Of a stretch of 64,000 nucleotides of DNA, positions 18,074-27,224 are shown one piece after another. The notes below the pieces were generated by a model. That model worked only from the letters and a program-made list of their open reading frames with translations. It was not told the DNA's origin and searched no databases. Each line of letters begins with the position of its first letter. Positions within the stretch are counted from its first letter, which is position 1. Both the position numbers and the translations under genes were made by a program. This DNA is from CAIVVT01 sp963757265 (lineage in GTDB: Bacteria; Acidobacteriota; Terriglobia; Bryobacterales; Bryobacteraceae), in the NCBI GenBank assembly GCA_963757265.1, contig CAVWRA010000006.1, forward strand, positions 1,302,001 to 1,366,000, written 5' to 3'.

Positions 18074-18838
18074 ATGAACGTCCTCACGCCTCTCGCCCTC
18101 CTCCCGCTGCTCGCCTCCCTCGCCCTGTGCCAGGCGCCGCCGGCGCTCGTTGTTCAGGGCCTCGGCGGCACCAGCGCCACGCTCTCCCTGGCGGACCTCG
18201 CCCAGCTCCCGCAGCACACCGTGACCACCACCGGCCACGGCGCCCCGGTCACATTTCAGGGTGTGCTCCTGGCCGACGTCCTGGCCAAGGTCGCGTTGCC
18301 CCTGGGCGAGAAGTTTCACCACACCGCGGCCTCGTACTACCTCGCCGTGGAAGCCCAAGATGGCTACCAGGCGGTCTTCGCATGGGCCGAGCTGGACCCG
18401 TCTTTCATGGACCACGCCGTCTACCTCGTGACCAGCCGCGATGGCCAGCCTCTGCCTGCCAGGGATGGCCCGTTTCAATTGGTCGCGCCAGGGGAGAAAA
18501 GAGCCGCTCGGTGGGTGCGCCAGGTCACGCTGCTGCGCGTCGAGCCGCTGCCCTCTCGAACCGCCTATGACTCTGAGGTCTCACGCTGGATCACCGCCCA
18601 TCTGCCGGAGCTCGAATCCATTCAGGTCGGCATGACCCGCGAGCAATTATTGAAAGTCTTCATGGAAGAGGGCGGCATTTCACAGCGCCAGCACCGCCGC
18701 TACATCTATCGGCGCTGCCCGCTCGTCAAGGTCAACGTGGACTTCGCGCCCGCTGGCGCTCCGAGCGGCCCTGAACGTCCCTCTGACCGGATCACAAAGA
18801 TCTCGCGGCCGTTCCTGGAGCGGACGATCAGCGATTAG
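18074..18838 (+). CDS. exported molybdopterin-oxidoreductase-fold protein lacking the Mo-ligand cysteine
   Basis: 254 residues from the ATG at 18074, which begins a signal peptide (MNVLTPLALLPLLASLALCQ). The frame is open upstream to 17924 but without a signal. Residues about 25-165 resemble the sulfite-oxidase-type Mo-pterin domain (ATLSLADLAQLPQHTVTTTG, VTFQGVLLADVL, DGYQAVFAWAELDP, GPFQLVAPGEKRAARWVRQV). The only cysteines are in the signal peptide and near the C-terminus (YRRCPLVK), so the usual molybdenum ligand is absent; that makes Mo catalysis by the classic mechanism unlikely. The C-terminal ~75 residues (GMTREQLLKVFMEEGG) are a SmpA/OmlA-like or unique extension. Similar short proteins are usually annotated as molybdopterin-dependent oxidoreductase; the function is unknown. 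Confidence 0.75.
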   Translation: MNVLTPLALLPLLASLALCQAPPALVVQGLGGTSATLSLADLAQLPQHTVTTTGHGAPVTFQGVLLADVLAKVALPLGEKFHHTAASYYLAVEAQDGYQAVFAWAELDPSFMDHAVYLVTSRDGQPLPARDGPFQLVAPGEKRAARWVRQVTLLRVEPLPSRTAYDSEVSRWITAHLPELESIQVGMTREQLLKVFMEEGGISQRQHRRYIYRRCPLVKVNVDFAPAGAPSGPERPSDRITKISRPFLERTISD

Positions 18839-18934
18839 ATCCACTCATTCCTGGGAAACTGGCACTCGAGCCGGTTTGTGCGACGCGGTCACGCATGCCT
18901 GAGGTCGTGTTCGATGAATGTCTGCGGGGACAGG

Positions 18935-20455
18935 CTATTTCCAATACTCGCGGTCCAGCGATCTGTACTGCACGGCCTCGGCAATGTGTTTGGCCTGGAT
19001 CTGCTCGCTCGCGCCGAGATCGGCGATGGTGCGCGCAACTTTGAGAATCCGGTCGTGGGCCCGGGCGGAGAGGGCCAGGCGCCGGATCGCCATTTCGAGG
19101 GTCCGTTCGGCGGCGGCGTCCAGAGGGCACATCTCGCGCAAGCGGCCCGGCGGCACATTGGCGTTGACGAATCCGCGTTCCGCCTGGCGCGCCCGCGCGG
19201 CCAGGACCCGCTGGCGCATCTGCGCCGACGTGGCGCCGGTCTGGCTGCCGCGCATCTCCTGGTACGCCACGGCCGGCACTTCGACGTGCAGGTCGATGCG
19301 GTCCAGCAGCGGCCCGCTGATCTTGCCGAGGTAGCGTTGGATGATGCCGCCGGTGCAGCGGCATTCGTGCGTCGGATCGCTAAAGTAACCGCACGGACAG
19401 GGGTTCATCGCGGCCACCAGCATGAAATCCGAAGGGAAGGTCAGCGCCATCTGCGAACGGGCGATCGTGACGCAGCGCTCTTCGACCGGCTGGCGCAGCA
19501 TCTCCAGCGCGTTGCGCTGGAATTCCGTCAACTCATCGAGAAACAGCACGCCGTTGTGCGCCAGGCTCACCTCGCCCGGACGCGGCGTGCCAACGCCGCC
19601 GCCCAGCAGCCCCGCGTCCGAGACGCTGTGGTGCGGGGAGCGGAACGGGCGCTCGGACAACAATCCCTGGTCAGCGGCGAGCACGCCCGCCACGCTGTGG
19701 ACCTGCGACGTCTCGAGCGCCTCCTCGAACGTCAGCGGCGGCAGAATCCCGGGCAGCCGGCGCGCCAGCATGGTCTTGCCCGATCCGGGAGGCCCGACCA
19801 TCAAGAGGTTATGGGCGCCCGCCGCCGCGACCTCCAGCGCGCGCTTGGCCGTGGTTTGCCCGCGCACGTCGCCGAAATCGGGTCCGCCGTCACCGTTCGA
19901 GTGGCCGTTCGGCTGCGCCGGTTGCGTGGGCGCGTACCGCTCGGGGTTGTTCAGCAGACCGGCCACTTCCCCCAAATGAGTCAGCCCGTAGACCTTCAGA
20001 CCATCCACGACGGCCGCCTCGGCCGCATTCTGGCGGGCGACGACGAGCGAATGAAAGCCGTTCTTGCGCGCACAAACGGCCATCGACAACACTCCGCGCA
20101 CGGGCCGTAGACCGCCATCCAGGGACAGTTCGCCGCTCAGCAGCGTCTCGCTGCACGGCCGCACGATGCCCATCGCACCCAGCACCGCCGCTGCCATGGG
20201 CAGGTCGAATCCGGCCCCTTCCTTGCGCACGTTGGCCGGCGCCAGGTTGATCGTAACCGCCTTGGTGGGATAGCCGAAGCCGCAGTTGGACAGGGCGCTC
20301 CGGATGCGCTCGCGGCTCTCGCGCACGGCCAGGTCCGGCATCCCGACGACGACGAAATCGCGCTGGGAACCGCCGGGATAGAGATCCACTTCGACTTCGA
20401 TCGTTTGGGCGTCGATGCCGAAAACGGCGGCGCTGCGGGTCCGGAACAGTGCCAT
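18935..20455 (-). CDS. comM: YifB/ComM-type AAA+ ATPase (magnesium-chelatase-like)
   Basis: 506 residues from the ATG at 20455 (MALFRTRSAAVFGIDAQTIE), the standard family start; the frame extends to 20587 without similarity. The N-terminal ~170 residues form the Lon-protease-like domain (LPMAAAVLGAMG). The Walker A is GPPGSGKT near residue 220, followed by LPGILPPLTFEEALE, the arginine-rich FRSPHHSVS, and the Walker B and sensor region (NGVLFLDELTEF, AMNPCPCGY). A C-terminal Mg-chelatase-type domain follows. ComM is a hexameric helicase that extends branch migration during natural transformation in gamma-proteobacteria; the acidobacterial protein is probably the same type, but its role in transformation here is inferred. 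Confidence 0.95.
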   Translation of the reverse strand: MALFRTRSAAVFGIDAQTIEVEVDLYPGGSQRDFVVVGMPDLAVRESRERIRSALSNCGFGYPTKAVTINLAPANVRKEGAGFDLPMAAAVLGAMGIVRPCSETLLSGELSLDGGLRPVRGVLSMAVCARKNGFHSLVVARQNAAEAAVVDGLKVYGLTHLGEVAGLLNNPERYAPTQPAQPNGHSNGDGGPDFGDVRGQTTAKRALEVAAAGAHNLLMVGPPGSGKTMLARRLPGILPPLTFEEALETSQVHSVAGVLAADQGLLSERPFRSPHHSVSDAGLLGGGVGTPRPGEVSLAHNGVLFLDELTEFQRNALEMLRQPVEERCVTIARSQMALTFPSDFMLVAAMNPCPCGYFSDPTHECRCTGGIIQRYLGKISGPLLDRIDLHVEVPAVAYQEMRGSQTGATSAQMRQRVLAARARQAERGFVNANVPPGRLREMCPLDAAAERTLEMAIRRLALSARAHDRILKVARTIADLGASEQIQAKHIAEAVQYRSLDREYWK

Positions 20456-20700
20456 GACGGGCCGGTCCTTAAGAACGCTAGTGGGCGTAGTGGGCAAGTA
20501 ATCTCCGCCGCTACCGCAGATCGTCGGCGCGGCATGGCCAGGCGCAACCAATCCGCTCGTGATGGCAATCCGGCGATTGCACGTCATTGGTTTTGGGAGA
20601 GTTGCTGTTCGCTGCCACTAACCGGTCGCGACCCGCGCAGGCTGGACGCCGGCAGCCGGGAATTCGGCTATCGTAGGCAATGAGCCGTCAGGGGGTAAGC

Positions 20701-21474
20701 ATGAAATTGCAGAATCGGGTCGCGGTCATCACCGGAGCGGGCGCGGGCATCGGACGCTTCAGCGCCCTGGAATTCGCCACGCACGGGGCCGCGGTGGTTG
20801 TGGCCGACATCAACGCCGCGGGGGCGCAGGAAACCGCCGGCTTGGTCGAAGCCCAGGGCGGCACGGCCCTCATGGTCGAAACGGACGTGTCACAACCGGA
20901 ATCGGTGGAGCGCCTGGTGGCGCGCACGCTCGGTCGCTTCTCGCGAGTGGACGTCCTGCTCAACAATGCCGCCGTCCAGGTCAACAAGACGATTGAGGAC
21001 ACGACGTTCGAGGAGTGGAGCCGTGAGATCGCGGTGAACCTCGGCGGCGTGTTTCTTTGTTCGAAGTACTTTCTTCCGCGCCTGCGGGAAACGAAGGGCA
21101 ACATCATCAACATGTCGTCGGTGAACGGGTTCTTCGTGGAGCCGTTCTGCGCCGGCTATTGCGCCACCAAGGCAGCCATCATCGGCCTCACCAAGGCGAT
21201 GGCGATTGACCATGGCAAGGAGGGCATTCGCGTGAACTGCATCTGCCCGGGTTACATCGACGCGGGGCTGGCGGAAGGCTACTTCCAGGCTCAGCCGGAC
21301 CCGGCGGCGGCGCGGGCGGCGGCGGGTAAGCTGCATGCCCTGTGGCGCATCGGGCGGCCGGAGGAGGTGGGCCGCGTGGCCGTGTTCCTGGCCAGCGACG
21401 AAGCATCGTTCGTCACCGGCGCGGCCATCGTTGTGGACGGCGGCTTCGGCTCGGGCCTGCCGCCGGCGAGCTGA
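20701..21474 (+). CDS. short-chain dehydrogenase/reductase (classical SDR)
   Basis: 257 residues. The ATG at 20701 is preferred over the in-frame ATG at 20680 because GGGGGT lies 5 bases upstream and the canonical N-terminus follows (MKLQNRVAVITGAGAGIGRF). Features: TGAGAGIG cofactor loop, VVVADI with an Asp that favours NAD over NADP, NNAAV, catalytic Ser (NMSSVNG), YCATKAA with the catalytic Tyr and Lys, and the C-terminal ASDEASFVTGAAIVVDGGF. The substrate is unknown; relatives act on sugars, steroids and hydroxy acids. It diverges from comM and converges on the next gene. Confidence 0.93.
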   Translation: MKLQNRVAVITGAGAGIGRFSALEFATHGAAVVVADINAAGAQETAGLVEAQGGTALMVETDVSQPESVERLVARTLGRFSRVDVLLNNAAVQVNKTIEDTTFEEWSREIAVNLGGVFLCSKYFLPRLRETKGNIINMSSVNGFFVEPFCAGYCATKAAIIGLTKAMAIDHGKEGIRVNCICPGYIDAGLAEGYFQAQPDPAAARAAAGKLHALWRIGRPEEVGRVAVFLASDEASFVTGAAIVVDGGFGSGLPPAS

Positions 21475-21496
21475 GCGTACCGCTCCGGAACAGGCC

Positions 21497-22342
21497 TCAG
21501 TTCCTCACCTGGAAGTTCGCGGACTGCTCCGTGGACGTCTTCGCCAGTTTGTCCCGCACCCGCACCGTGACGCGATACTCGCCCGGCTGCTGGCCGGGAC
21601 TGATGGTCAGGCTGAATCCGCCGAGGAGCCAGCGCTTGGGGTAAAAGGGAGCATCGTGTTCCTGCGCCGCGACGGGCTGTTCGTACAGCAGGTTGCCGGA
21701 CGGGCCGTAGATGGCCAGCCCGTAGTTGACGTCGAACGCGTTGTGCTCGCCGAGCGAATAGCCGGTGATCTCGAAGCGCGCCCAGAGCGTTTCCCCGGGC
21801 CGGTAGATCGCGGCAGACAACGGCACGGCATCGTCCTCGCCGTGGTAAAACCGCACGCCTCGAGCGGTGATGCCCGGGAGCTTCTCCGGAGCGCGGCCCC
21901 GCACGCGAAACGGGAGGACGCGTTCGGCCGTGGCTTGCGCCAGTTCGTCGGCGACGCGCAGATGGATCGCGAAGCTCCCGGCGTACAACTCCGGCGGAAG
22001 GGCAACCGTCTGGTCCACTCTGGGCAGCCAATCCTTGTCGCGCACCGAAACCTCTTCCCGCACCGCGCCGTTGGAAATCGGCGCCAGCAGCAGTCCGTCC
22101 GGATCGGTCAGATACATCTGCCAGCGCAGGTCAACGGCGTCGTTCTTTACCGTGTAGCCGGCGATGCGATAGCTCAGGTAGAGCAGTTCACCGGGCACGT
22201 ACTCGTAGCTCGCGGGGATGTCCGGGCCGTCTTCGCGCTGGTCGTGAAGAACAGCGTCAACGATTGCCATCTTAGGGGGCGCAGCCGGGGCGGCCGTGAG
22301 CAGCGCCAGGAGCGCCAGAAGCCATCTGCCGGGACGGCGCAC
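21497..22342 (-). CDS. exported protein with two predicted beta-sandwich domains, function unknown
   Basis: 281 residues with a signal peptide (MRRPGRWLLALLALLTAAPA). Two similar halves, each with a long-loop beta pattern ending in an extracytoplasmic-type strand set: PGELLYLSYRIAGYTVKNDA and PGETLWARFEITGYSLGEHN match each other, as do YAGSFAIHLRVADELAQATA and PGEYRVTVRVRDKLAKTSTE. This points to an internal duplication of an Ig-like domain. I do not recognise a family with a known role. The lipoprotein gene 20 bases upstream on the same strand is probably co-transcribed, suggesting a shared envelope job. Confidence 0.75.
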   Translation of the reverse strand: MRRPGRWLLALLALLTAAPAAPPKMAIVDAVLHDQREDGPDIPASYEYVPGELLYLSYRIAGYTVKNDAVDLRWQMYLTDPDGLLLAPISNGAVREEVSVRDKDWLPRVDQTVALPPELYAGSFAIHLRVADELAQATAERVLPFRVRGRAPEKLPGITARGVRFYHGEDDAVPLSAAIYRPGETLWARFEITGYSLGEHNAFDVNYGLAIYGPSGNLLYEQPVAAQEHDAPFYPKRWLLGGFSLTISPGQQPGEYRVTVRVRDKLAKTSTEQSANFQVRN

Positions 22343-22362
22343 GCTGCTGTCCTTTCGTCGGA

Positions 22363-22953
22363 CTACTTCTTCGCCGGCGGGGCGGAAGCGGGGATCTGAG
22401 GGTTCGCCACGACATCACCGAAACTGGTGGCGCCAGGACCGGTCGGCGCGACCGTGCCAAGCTCCAATGGTATATCGATCAGGGCCGTCTGCTCGGTTTC
22501 GGGCTCGCCTCCGCTTGCGACTCGCAGCCGGTAGGCGCCCGGGGGCACGTCGAACAGCAGCCGCCCGGAGCGAATCTCCCTCGTCTGCAGCAAGCGCAGA
22601 TAACCCAGCCACTCCGGCACGCCATCGCCTTCGGTGATCTCCGGGTAGATCTGCCCCTTCGCGTCTTCCAATTGCAGCAGCGGAGCGGCCCGCTCCTCGG
22701 GAGCGTTGTTCACCACCGTGACGTGAATCAACAGGAACCTGCTTTTCGGTATGCGCTGGCCGCTGCTGGATTCCAGCGTATCGCGCCATTCGGACTCGAT
22801 CGCCGTGTACGTCAGGGGACCGACGTTAACCGGAATCCCCATGGCCGCGACCTTATCCCGTTGCGTGAACCTCCCACAGCCCGGCAGCGCGACCAGGCAG
22901 GCCAGCAGCGCCAGCACGGGAACGGCAAACCCAACCACTCGAAGTCGAATCAT
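22363..22953 (-). CDS. lipoprotein with DUF4352-like domain
   Basis: 196 residues. The N-terminus has a hydrophobic stretch and a lipobox (VALPGC), so it should be lipidated at Cys26 and anchored in the envelope. The domain that follows (GPLTYTAIESEWRDTLE, RFLLIHVTVVNNAPEERAAP, LQLEDAKGQIYPE, SGRLLFDVPPGAYRLRV) has the pattern of DUF4352/telomeric-repeat-binding-factor-2-like Ig folds found in bacterial lipoproteins. The C-terminus is Pro/Ala rich. It is the first gene of a probable two-gene unit with the exported protein downstream. Confidence 0.78.
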   Translation of the reverse strand: MIRLRVVGFAVPVLALLACLVALPGCGRFTQRDKVAAMGIPVNVGPLTYTAIESEWRDTLESSSGQRIPKSRFLLIHVTVVNNAPEERAAPLLQLEDAKGQIYPEITEGDGVPEWLGYLRLLQTREIRSGRLLFDVPPGAYRLRVASGGEPETEQTALIDIPLELGTVAPTGPGATSFGDVVANPQIPASAPPAKK

Positions 22954-23182
22954 AAAAAGAGCCTTTTCTCGACCTTACCGAAATGCAGCGCCTGCCGCAA
23001 TCGTAGTTTCCTTCACTCTTGCAGGCCGCGGACGGCGCAGCCGGGCCGCCGGCCACCCAGCGGCCGGCCGGGACCGTGGCCGACGCGGACAAACTGCGGC
23101 CTGAGCCCTCCATGGACCACAATATAGGCATCCGCCCGCTTCCTGCCAGCGCTTTGAATCGGGGAGCGGCGGGAAACGTCTC

Positions 23183-24184
23183 ATGGATAATCTCACCCAC
23201 TCCCTGGTCGGGCTCATGCTGGCCCGCGTTGGATTGAACCGGCTGGGCGCTCGAGCCACGGAACTGGTCATTGTCGGGGCCAATCTGCCCGACATTGACC
23301 TTGTCACGGCGATCGCCGGAAGGCTCAGGTATCTGGAGTATCACCGCGGCTGGACTCACTCCTTCGCGCTGGCTCCCGTCCTGGCCCTGTTGCCCTTGCC
23401 CGTGTGGTGGTTTTTCGCGCGCCGGCGCCGCTCCGGGTGGAAACCATTCGCCTGTGCGTGGCTGGCCGTGTTTGCCGGTATTATCAGCCACCTTCTGCTG
23501 GATTACCTGAATTCCTACGGGATCCGTTTTCTGCTCCCATTCTCCGCCGATTGGTACCGGCTGGACTGGGTGTACATCGTCGATCTCTGGATCTGGGCGA
23601 TTCTGCTGATCGGCACTCTGGCTCCGCTGCTGGTGCGGCTGGTGGACAGCGAAATCGGCGCCCGGCGTGGTTCAGGGCGCAGCGGCGCCTGGGTCGTGCT
23701 CTTCGTGCTGTGCGGTTTCCTCACGCTGCGCGGGGTGTTCCACGCCCAGGCCGTCGGCGCTCTGCAATCGCGGCTCTACGACACCCATGCCCCGCTACGC
23801 GTGGCCGCGATGCCGCTGCCCTCCGCACCCTGGCGGTGGACCGGCGTGGTGGAGACGGGGCGAGCCTGGCGTCTCATTCCCATCGACCTGCTCGCTGAGT
23901 TCGATCCCGATTCCGGGCGTACGTTCATGAAGCCCGACCAGCCCCTGCCTCAGGAAGCAGCCATTCGCGCCTCGGAGACCGGCCGCATCTTCCTGCAATT
24001 CACCCGTTTCCCGTATTGGCGCGCCGTTCCTTCACCGCGCGTGGAGGGCGGGACGATCGTTCGAATCTCCGACCTGCGGTTCGGTCAGCCGGAGGGAGCG
24101 CCCTTCAGCGCTTCGTTCGAGTTTGACGCCGCGGGCCGGCTCGTGAAAGAAGAATTCGCGGGCCTCGGAGGGAAGGACCGCTGA
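23183..24184 (+). CDS. YdjM-type membrane-bound metal-dependent hydrolase family protein
   Basis: 333 residues with about five membrane segments. The N-terminus has the family signature MDNLTHSLVGLMLARVGLNR, PDIDLV and the metal-site motif HRGWTHS. Further helices lie around LLPLPVWWFF, FAGIISHLLLDYLNSYG and IWAILLIGTLAPLLVRLV. The C-terminal ~130 residues are soluble (WRLIPIDLLAEFDPDSG). E. coli YdjM is a LexA-regulated membrane protein of unknown activity; the family is called metal-dependent hydrolase from its His/Asp motif only. Confidence 0.9.
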   Translation: MDNLTHSLVGLMLARVGLNRLGARATELVIVGANLPDIDLVTAIAGRLRYLEYHRGWTHSFALAPVLALLPLPVWWFFARRRRSGWKPFACAWLAVFAGIISHLLLDYLNSYGIRFLLPFSADWYRLDWVYIVDLWIWAILLIGTLAPLLVRLVDSEIGARRGSGRSGAWVVLFVLCGFLTLRGVFHAQAVGALQSRLYDTHAPLRVAAMPLPSAPWRWTGVVETGRAWRLIPIDLLAEFDPDSGRTFMKPDQPLPQEAAIRASETGRIFLQFTRFPYWRAVPSPRVEGGTIVRISDLRFGQPEGAPFSASFEFDAAGRLVKEEFAGLGGKDR

Positions 24185-24331
24185 CCAGCCCCGCAGCGGT
24201 TCAGGGCGCCAGGGTCTGCTCGTAGGGATGCGTTTTCAAAGCGCAAGGGTGCGCCTTCCCTGTTGTGCCATGATCCAGGCGGCGCCGCGGCCAAACGCGC
24301 ACAGGCTCTCACTGGCCGGACGTGGCGCAAG

Positions 24332-25240
24332 CTAACCCAGCATGTCGAAGAGCGAGCCGCGCGGCAGTTGAGCCTCCATTTGGAGCATCGCATCCTCCTG
24401 GGTTTGCGCCGTCTGCTCGGTGGTGATGACCTGCGCCTGATCCGCGTCGGTGAGCTGCGATTGCTGTGTCTGCAGATTCAGCTGCATCGTGGATGCAGTG
24501 TTGAGAGCGGAAGTGATCGTGCTCTGCGCGTTCCCGTAAAAGGACTGCACATTGCCCAAATGCTGGTCCGCCGTGGTGAGCTGGGTGGCGGCACTTGCAA
24601 TGGCGGCGGTGCTATTGTTCAGCAAGCCCTGACGCAGGTTTTCGATGCCCTGGAGAATATTCTGGGTCGGATCGGCGTTATTGAAGATGTCCGTGGCCGT
24701 CATGGCGATGGGGAACGTGTTGCCCATCGCATCGATGCCCATTCTGGTGGCTTGCGCGTTCGTGTTGGCGGAATAAGGCGGCGTGTTGGCGTAGTTGATC
24801 GAATACGGGGCCGTCGAATCGTCGTCGCCGCCGAACAGGTAACGTCCCTCGTTGGTCGAATTCGCGATCCCGACCATCTGCGTTTCCAAGGCCTGAACCT
24901 GGCCCGCGAGCGTCTGACGCGTCTGGGCGTCGGTCGTACTGCTGGCCCCCTCAGTGGCAATGGAGTTGATGGTGTCCATCATGGTCGTGGCATTCTCAAG
25001 GTCGCTGTTGGCCATGGTGACTTCCGAGTTCAGCGCGTTGAGGTTGGATTGGCTCTGTTCCACGCTCGCCAGTTGAGTCTGGTCCTGCACGATCGCGGGA
25101 ACGCTTCCCGGAGCGTCGGAAGCGTACAGTACGCTCTTGCCGCTGGCCAGTTCCTGCTGCGCCGTGGACATCTCCTGGTTGAGCACGTTGAGCTGGTTGA
25201 TGAACAACGCGTTCTGACTGTTGGAAACCAAGGGGGTCAT
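24332..25240 (-). CDS. flgL: flagellar hook-associated protein FlgL
   Basis: 302 residues, close to FlgL length. The N-terminal helical D0/D1 region has the flagellin-type pattern (ALFINQLNVLNQEMSTAQQE, LASGKSVLYASDAPGSV), the middle has NEGRYLFGGDDDSTAPY, and the C-terminus is helical. It forms the hook-filament junction with FlgK. GGGAGAGGTG lies upstream of the ATG at 25240. It is the last gene of the flgM-flgN-flgK-flgL operon, 36 bases behind flgK. Confidence 0.9.
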   Translation of the reverse strand: MTPLVSNSQNALFINQLNVLNQEMSTAQQELASGKSVLYASDAPGSVPAIVQDQTQLASVEQSQSNLNALNSEVTMANSDLENATTMMDTINSIATEGASSTTDAQTRQTLAGQVQALETQMVGIANSTNEGRYLFGGDDDSTAPYSINYANTPPYSANTNAQATRMGIDAMGNTFPIAMTATDIFNNADPTQNILQGIENLRQGLLNNSTAAIASAATQLTTADQHLGNVQSFYGNAQSTITSALNTASTMQLNLQTQQSQLTDADQAQVITTEQTAQTQEDAMLQMEAQLPRGSLFDMLG

Positions 25241-25276
25241 TTTGCACCTCTCCCGAAAAGCAGCGGTCCCGGATCG

Positions 25277-26659
25277 TCATTGGACCATATCGTTGATCAA
25301 CTCATACGTGATCTCGTCGATGGTTTCCACAACCTTCGACATCGCCTCGTAGCCGCGCTGGTACTCGAGCAGGTTCATCGCCTCCTCGTCCAGGCTGACG
25401 CCCTCCACGTTCTGGCACGATGACTGCGCCTGCGCCGTGAGACTCTCGGTGGTGGTCTGGTCGTTCTGCGCGTTCGAGACCAGCTGTCCCACCTGCGACG
25501 CCAGGCTGCCGTAATAGCCGCTCAGGGTTTGCGTTTGGCCGGGGATCAGATTCGTGGCCTGCTGCAGATTTGCGATTTGCACCGCGACCGCGTATCCTCC
25601 CGGGGACGCAGGATCGGCCAGGGCCAGTTGTGAAGTGGTCAGCGGATTGACGCTCAGCGTCGCCGCGGCGCCCTTGGCCGCATTGAAGCTGAACAGGTCC
25701 TGTGCCGACAAGTTGGCCTGCGGGACGCCCGACTCGTCCACGCCCCCCTCCAGGGCGCCATTCACCGCCGTGGCGAAACTCTGCGCCATTTGGTTCAGAT
25801 TCGCCAGCGTGGTTGGCAGAACCGTGCTGGTCATGTTCAGGACGGCTTGCAGGCTGCCGGACTGCAGTCCCGCGGCGACGTTATTACCCTGGCTGTCCTC
25901 CACGCTCATCTGGCCGTTGCCGGGGACCAGCTGCAGGGCCTGCGCCGTGTCCCCGATCACGATGGACGACTGGCCGATGGTGACGTTCGTCGTGCCATTG
26001 TCCTGTTTGACCGTGCTCACGTCCCCGTACTGCGCCAGCTGTTGCAGCGTGGAGGACATCTGTGCATTGAGGCCCGGATCGGTGGCCGCGCTCGCGCTCT
26101 GCTCGATCTGCTGGTTGATGGAGGCGATCTGCTGGGCCAGCTGATTCACCTGGCCGACCTGTTCAGTCAAGTTCTGCTGCGCGCCGTCACTCACTTGATT
26201 TAATTGAGTGGTGGATTGGTTGAACGCCTGGGCCACCTGCTGCGCGCTGTCGAGCGCGGTTTGCCGGAGGTTCGAGTCGTTGGGCGTCGTTGTGAGCGCC
26301 GAAAATGCGTTGAAGAACCCGCTCAGCGCCACTGAGATGCCCGTCTGCCCGTTGACCGGGAAGACGTTCTGGAGACTGGTGTACTGTTGAAGCTCCTGCG
26401 CGGCCTGGCCTTGGGCGCTCACGCACTGCCGCACGTTCTGCTCGGCATATTGATCCCGCGTGTTGACGGTCCCGCCGTAGCGGACGCCGCCGCCGACCGC
26501 CAGTTGCGTGTCAAAGGACTGTGCTTCGAGCTGCGCAACCTGCTTGGCGTAACCCGACGTGGAGGCGTTGGCGGTATTGTTGCCCGTCACGTTCATGGCC
26601 TGCGTGAAGGCGTTCAGCGCGTTGGACGAGATGCTGAGTACGGAGAACAGAGACGCCAT
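25277..26659 (-). CDS. flgK: flagellar hook-associated protein FlgK
   Basis: 460 residues, somewhat shorter than the ~547 of E. coli, with loss in the variable middle domains. The N-terminus shows the axial-protein D0 motif (ALNAFTQAMNVTGNNTANAS, TSGYAKQVAQLEAQ). The C-terminus shows the conserved VSLDEEAMNLLEYQRGYEAM and KVVETIDEI. FlgK is the hook-proximal junction protein, secreted by the flagellar type III apparatus with FlgN as chaperone. It starts 3 bases past the flgN stop and is followed by flgL. Confidence 0.93.
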   Translation of the reverse strand: MASLFSVLSISSNALNAFTQAMNVTGNNTANASTSGYAKQVAQLEAQSFDTQLAVGGGVRYGGTVNTRDQYAEQNVRQCVSAQGQAAQELQQYTSLQNVFPVNGQTGISVALSGFFNAFSALTTTPNDSNLRQTALDSAQQVAQAFNQSTTQLNQVSDGAQQNLTEQVGQVNQLAQQIASINQQIEQSASAATDPGLNAQMSSTLQQLAQYGDVSTVKQDNGTTNVTIGQSSIVIGDTAQALQLVPGNGQMSVEDSQGNNVAAGLQSGSLQAVLNMTSTVLPTTLANLNQMAQSFATAVNGALEGGVDESGVPQANLSAQDLFSFNAAKGAAATLSVNPLTTSQLALADPASPGGYAVAVQIANLQQATNLIPGQTQTLSGYYGSLASQVGQLVSNAQNDQTTTESLTAQAQSSCQNVEGVSLDEEAMNLLEYQRGYEAMSKVVETIDEITYELINDMVQ

Positions 26660-26662
26660 GGG

Positions 26663-27088
26663 TCAGCCTCGCATCTCCATCCGATGCGGAAACGTCGCCA
26701 GGTTGCGCGCACCGGGCACATCCATCAGTCCGCTGTAGCCGTGTTGCTCCGTTTGATGCATTTTGAGCAAGGCGGCATGGAAGCTTCTCGCTGCGTCGAA
26801 CAGCCTCCGCACGCGGCGGCTGAGGGGGATGAGTTCCTTGATTCGAGCCTGCAACGGCTCTTGAGGCAGGCTCCTCGACGCGCCCGGGCGCAATGTCCCG
26901 CGCAGCGCTTGAAGCTCTTCCGCAGCCGCAAAAACCGACTCGCCGAGGCACGCCATGTTTTCCCGGCTCAAGTTCCGCAGCCGCGCCTCGGCGGCGCGCA
27001 GGTGCGCCAGCAACCGATCCAGCCGTGCCATCGCCTGGTCGCCATCGCCCGGAAACGGTTGCGCTTCCTGGCCGGCCATCTGACTCAT
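26663..27088 (-). CDS. flgN: FlgN-like flagellar chaperone
   Basis: 141 residues from the ATG at 27088, which has a very strong Shine-Dalgarno (GGGAGGGGAAGG) just upstream; the frame runs open to 27154. The protein is almost entirely helical (MARLDRLLAHLRAAEARLRN, LQALRGTLR, IKELIPLSRRVRRLFDAARS), as in FlgN, which binds the C-termini of FlgK and FlgL before secretion. Sequence similarity is weak in this family, so the call rests on size, helicity and position between flgM and flgK. Confidence 0.75.
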   Translation of the reverse strand: MSQMAGQEAQPFPGDGDQAMARLDRLLAHLRAAEARLRNLSRENMACLGESVFAAAEELQALRGTLRPGASRSLPQEPLQARIKELIPLSRRVRRLFDAARSFHAALLKMHQTEQHGYSGLMDVPGARNLATFPHRMEMRG

Positions 27089-27224
27089 GCGCCTTCCCCT
27101 CCCGGTCCTGCGTTCCGACACCGCCCGCTTCGGGATCGACGCCGGCGGCGGCAATCATCATCCTGTTCCGATCCGAGATGGCGAAGTCGAGATTGAGTTC
27201 GCCGGCTGCAGCGAGTGGTTCAGA

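Noticed and set aside
25277..27088. Plus-strand open frames across the flagellar genes
   Set aside because: They are shadows of flgK and flgN; their translations are low-complexity and match nothing, while the minus-strand genes have clear families.
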